A program made the translations under genes and the position numbers. Source: RGIG7213 sp045540335 (GTDB lineage: Bacteria; Bacillota; Clostridia; Oscillospirales; CAG-272). From it: a stretch of 52,597 nucleotides of DNA. The notes under the pieces were generated by a model, which saw nothing but the letters and a program-made list of their open reading frames with translations, had not been told where the DNA came from and did not search any database. Position 1 is the first letter of the stretch, and each line of letters opens with the position of its first letter. This document shows, piece after piece, positions 50,803 to 52,597 of this stretch. The stretch is taken from NCBI GenBank assembly GCA_045540335.1, contig JAZQHC010000025.1:1-52597 (forward strand). The letters are read 5' to 3'.

Positions 50803-52277
50803 ATAAATAATTCGTTGGTCATGAATTCAGGGTCGCAGGTCAAATTTATATTCAACTTTTTAAAATATGTCTCCTCGCTCGCGGGGAGCATTTTTGTACT
50901 GTGCGCTTCACACCCTGCAAGCTGAGGCAGCTTTGATAATATGTAGTCGATCTGCGGTGTTACGGTTCTGCAAAAAGATATTGCAAGAAGTGTTTCATGT
51001 ACGTTTAATAAAGAATCTTTATCACCAAGAGACTTTTTCAACGATGTTATCGTTTCAAGCACGTGCGGGGAAATAAGGTGTATCTCTTTCGGCGTATTAG
51101 TTATAAGCTTCAAAGCGTTTACGATTGCGGCGGCGGGCGCACTTAAAAGCGTGCCTGCTTTTCCTGAAATTATTCTGCCGTCGGCTAATTGAAGTGCAAC
51201 TGCGTGTACACCGCAGTTTTTTTCTTTTTCTCTTGCGGCTAAAACACATTGTCTGTCGGTTGGCGTTATTCCAAGCTCTTGCATCAAATTTTCTATGCGA
51301 TATACAACGTCTTTGTCACAAGCACCGTTTTTATAATCGCAAAAAGCTTTAAAATATCTTCGTATAACCTCGTGTTTAGAAGCCTCACGGCAAATTTCGT
51401 CGTCTATTATGCTGTTGCCTGCCATATTCACCCCCATGTCGGTAGGGGATTTGTATATGCAGTCTTCGCCCGTTATTTTGTGAAGTATTTTTTTCAAAAC
51501 AGGGAAAGCTTCAACATCTCTGTTGTAGTTTACCGTCGGTACACCGTACGCATCTACATGGTACGGGTCGATCATATTTACGTCGTGAAGATCTGCCGTG
51601 GCAGCCTCGTATGCAATATTAACAGGATGCTTAAGCGGTAAATTCCAAATAGGAAACGTTTCAAACTTTGCATATCCGGCGTTAACACCGCGTTTGTATT
51701 CGTGGTACATCTGGCTTAAACAAGTTGCAAGCTTACCGGAACCCGGGCCGGGTGCAGTTACAACAACAAGCGGCCTTGTCGTAGGAACAAACTCGTTTGC
51801 ACCATATCCGTTGTCGCTTACGATGGTGTCAATATCATTGGGATAACCTTTTATGCAACGGTGTATAAATACACGTTCGCCGCGTATTTCCAATCTTTTT
51901 TTGAAGATGTCTGCCGACGGTTGTTCTTTGTACTGCGTTATTACAATGGCACTAACGTAAATGTCAAGGGAACGTAAGTTGTCAATAAGGCGCATAACGT
52001 CTGCATCATATGTGATACCAAAATCGGCCCTTATTTTTTTTCGTTCAATGTCTGCCGCATTTATAATAACGATAATCTCTGTTTGATCCTTTAATTCCTG
52101 CAAAAGCCTTATTTTTGCATCCGGCTTAAATCCAGGTAATACCCTGGACGCGTGCATATCATCAAATAATTTGCCGCCAAATTCAAGATAAAGCTTATTA
52201 TCAAACTGCTTGATGCGTTCTATGATATGCTCTGACTGTAATTTTACATATTTCTCGTGACTAAATCCAATACTCAT
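50796..52277 (-). CDS. DUF1846 family protein
   Basis: A 493-residue cytoplasmic protein of the DUF1846 family, found across Bacillota and structurally known from pneumococcus but functionally unassigned. The VVTAPGPGSGKLATCLSQ P-loop-like segment (about residues 178-195) and ETFPIWNLPLKHPVN are typical. ATG 52277 is chosen because TGGAGT lies eight bases upstream. Single-gene unit; promoter not resolved. Confidence 0.85.
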   Translation of the reverse strand: MSIGFSHEKYVKLQSEHIIERIKQFDNKLYLEFGGKLFDDMHASRVLPGFKPDAKIRLLQELKDQTEIIVIINAADIERKKIRADFGITYDADVMRLIDNLRSLDIYVSAIVITQYKEQPSADIFKKRLEIRGERVFIHRCIKGYPNDIDTIVSDNGYGANEFVPTTRPLVVVTAPGPGSGKLATCLSQMYHEYKRGVNAGYAKFETFPIWNLPLKHPVNIAYEAATADLHDVNMIDPYHVDAYGVPTVNYNRDVEAFPVLKKILHKITGEDCIYKSPTDMGVNMAGNSIIDDEICREASKHEVIRRYFKAFCDYKNGACDKDVVYRIENLMQELGITPTDRQCVLAAREKEKNCGVHAVALQLADGRIISGKAGTLLSAPAAAIVNALKLITNTPKEIHLISPHVLETITSLKKSLGDKDSLLNVHETLLAISFCRTVTPQIDYILSKLPQLAGCEAHSTKMLPASEETYFKKLNINLTCDPEFMTNELFIQ

Positions 52278-52492
52278 CTCGGTTACTCCAAAAATCAATA
52301 CTCCAACTATTATATAACGAAAAAAATGATTTGTAAATAGAGGAAATAAAAAAAATATTATTTTAGGAAAAAATGCTTAAAAATATAAACCTTAAACACA
52401 AAAAAACACGGTTTTAAGCCAAGAATTCGCAGAGTGAAAATGTGAAACGCGCGGACAGGTGTAAAAATAAGAAAAAAGTTTGGAAAAAACGC
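52278..52492. other. Intergenic region between the DUF1846 gene and rRNA-type promoter
   Basis: AT-rich DNA with one weak inverted repeat near 52390-52420 (CTTAAAC with GTTTTAAG). No gene or clear promoter for DUF1846 was recognised. Confidence 0.5.
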
Positions 52493-52597
52493 TTGACAAA
52501 ACGTGGTTGATGTGATAATATGTACGAGTCGCGCCGAGAGTGGTGCGAAAAACTCGGTCTTTGAAAATTGAATAACAGACGAGATAAGAAGCGAAGT
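52493..52597 (+). promoter_or_regulatory. rRNA operon promoter and leader (window end)
   Basis: TTGACA at 52493-52498; the -10 is GATAAT at 52514-52519 (15-bp spacer, extended TG) or TAATAT at 52516-52521 (17 bp). The leader contains CGGTCTTTGAAAATTGAA (about 52555-52572), the box characteristic of sequences just before 16S rRNA in Bacillota. The 16S gene itself lies beyond the window. Confidence 0.75.

Noticed and set aside
1..52597. CRISPR array
   Set aside because: No regularly spaced direct repeats and no cas genes were found on reading through.

Overview
The window looks like a chromosomal contig from a low-GC, spore-forming member of the Clostridia (Bacillota), probably an uncultured gut lineage. 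Supporting signs are the sporulation gene ytfJ/gerW in its usual scpA-scpB-DUF2953 neighbourhood, the lon-ysxC pair, a single-chain 1232-residue PurL, AGGAGG-type ribosome binding sites, and promoters that nearly all read TTGACA-17 bp-TATAAT. The left edge cuts through an unidentified, possibly mobile gene. The right edge stops in what looks like an rRNA operon leader. Both ends therefore seem to fall at repeats, as expected for an assembly break.

Layout. 1-4.4 kb: a partial ORF, a yybP-ykoY-type (Mn2+) riboswitch, a two-gene MacB/FtsX-like ABC exporter, and a decayed SipW-type signal peptidase locus with two small exported-protein genes. 4.4-5.7 kb: a Kef-type cation/proton antiporter (minus strand). 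6.1-13 kb: a surface-polymer operon with licC-licA-licB (choline uptake and activation), a TagF-like glycerophosphotransferase, and a 920-residue protein joining a YidC/Oxa1-like domain to an LTA-synthase/sulfatase-like domain. 13-15 kb: a GH36 alpha-galactosidase. 15.1-17.5 kb: a DUF1508 gene, an unknown gene, a structured RNA closed by a 15-bp inverted repeat, and a stand-alone reverse transcriptase. This last locus is the best candidate for an undescribed system. 17.6-23.2 kb: prfB, an orphan solute-binding lipoprotein, a PhnP-like metallo-hydrolase, a DUF4830 protein and a membrane-anchored secreted protein.

23.3-33.9 kb: the purine operon purE-purM-purN-purO-AICARFT-purD-purL, where the usual bifunctional PurH is replaced by two separate proteins; a small membrane protein and a D-2-hydroxyacid dehydrogenase follow. 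33.9-44.3 kb: a minus-strand housekeeping run (lon, ysxC, lysA, site-2 protease, scpA, scpB, DUF2953, ytfJ, dacF, rluB and two unknown genes). 44.5-46.4 kb: thiamine pyrophosphokinase, a small conserved-looking protein and rsmA. 46.4-50.8 kb: tRNA-Thr(CGT) followed within about 12 nt by a second yybP-ykoY riboswitch, then a P-type cation ATPase, a thioredoxin-reductase-like enzyme and a lipoprotein. 50.8-52.3 kb: a DUF1846 protein, then the rRNA-type promoter.

Themes: two Mn2+ riboswitches of the same class control quite different transporters. Three convergent gene pairs overlap by a few bases, and at each pair a terminator sits inside the opposing gene. All family assignments come from reading motifs by eye; no database search was run.
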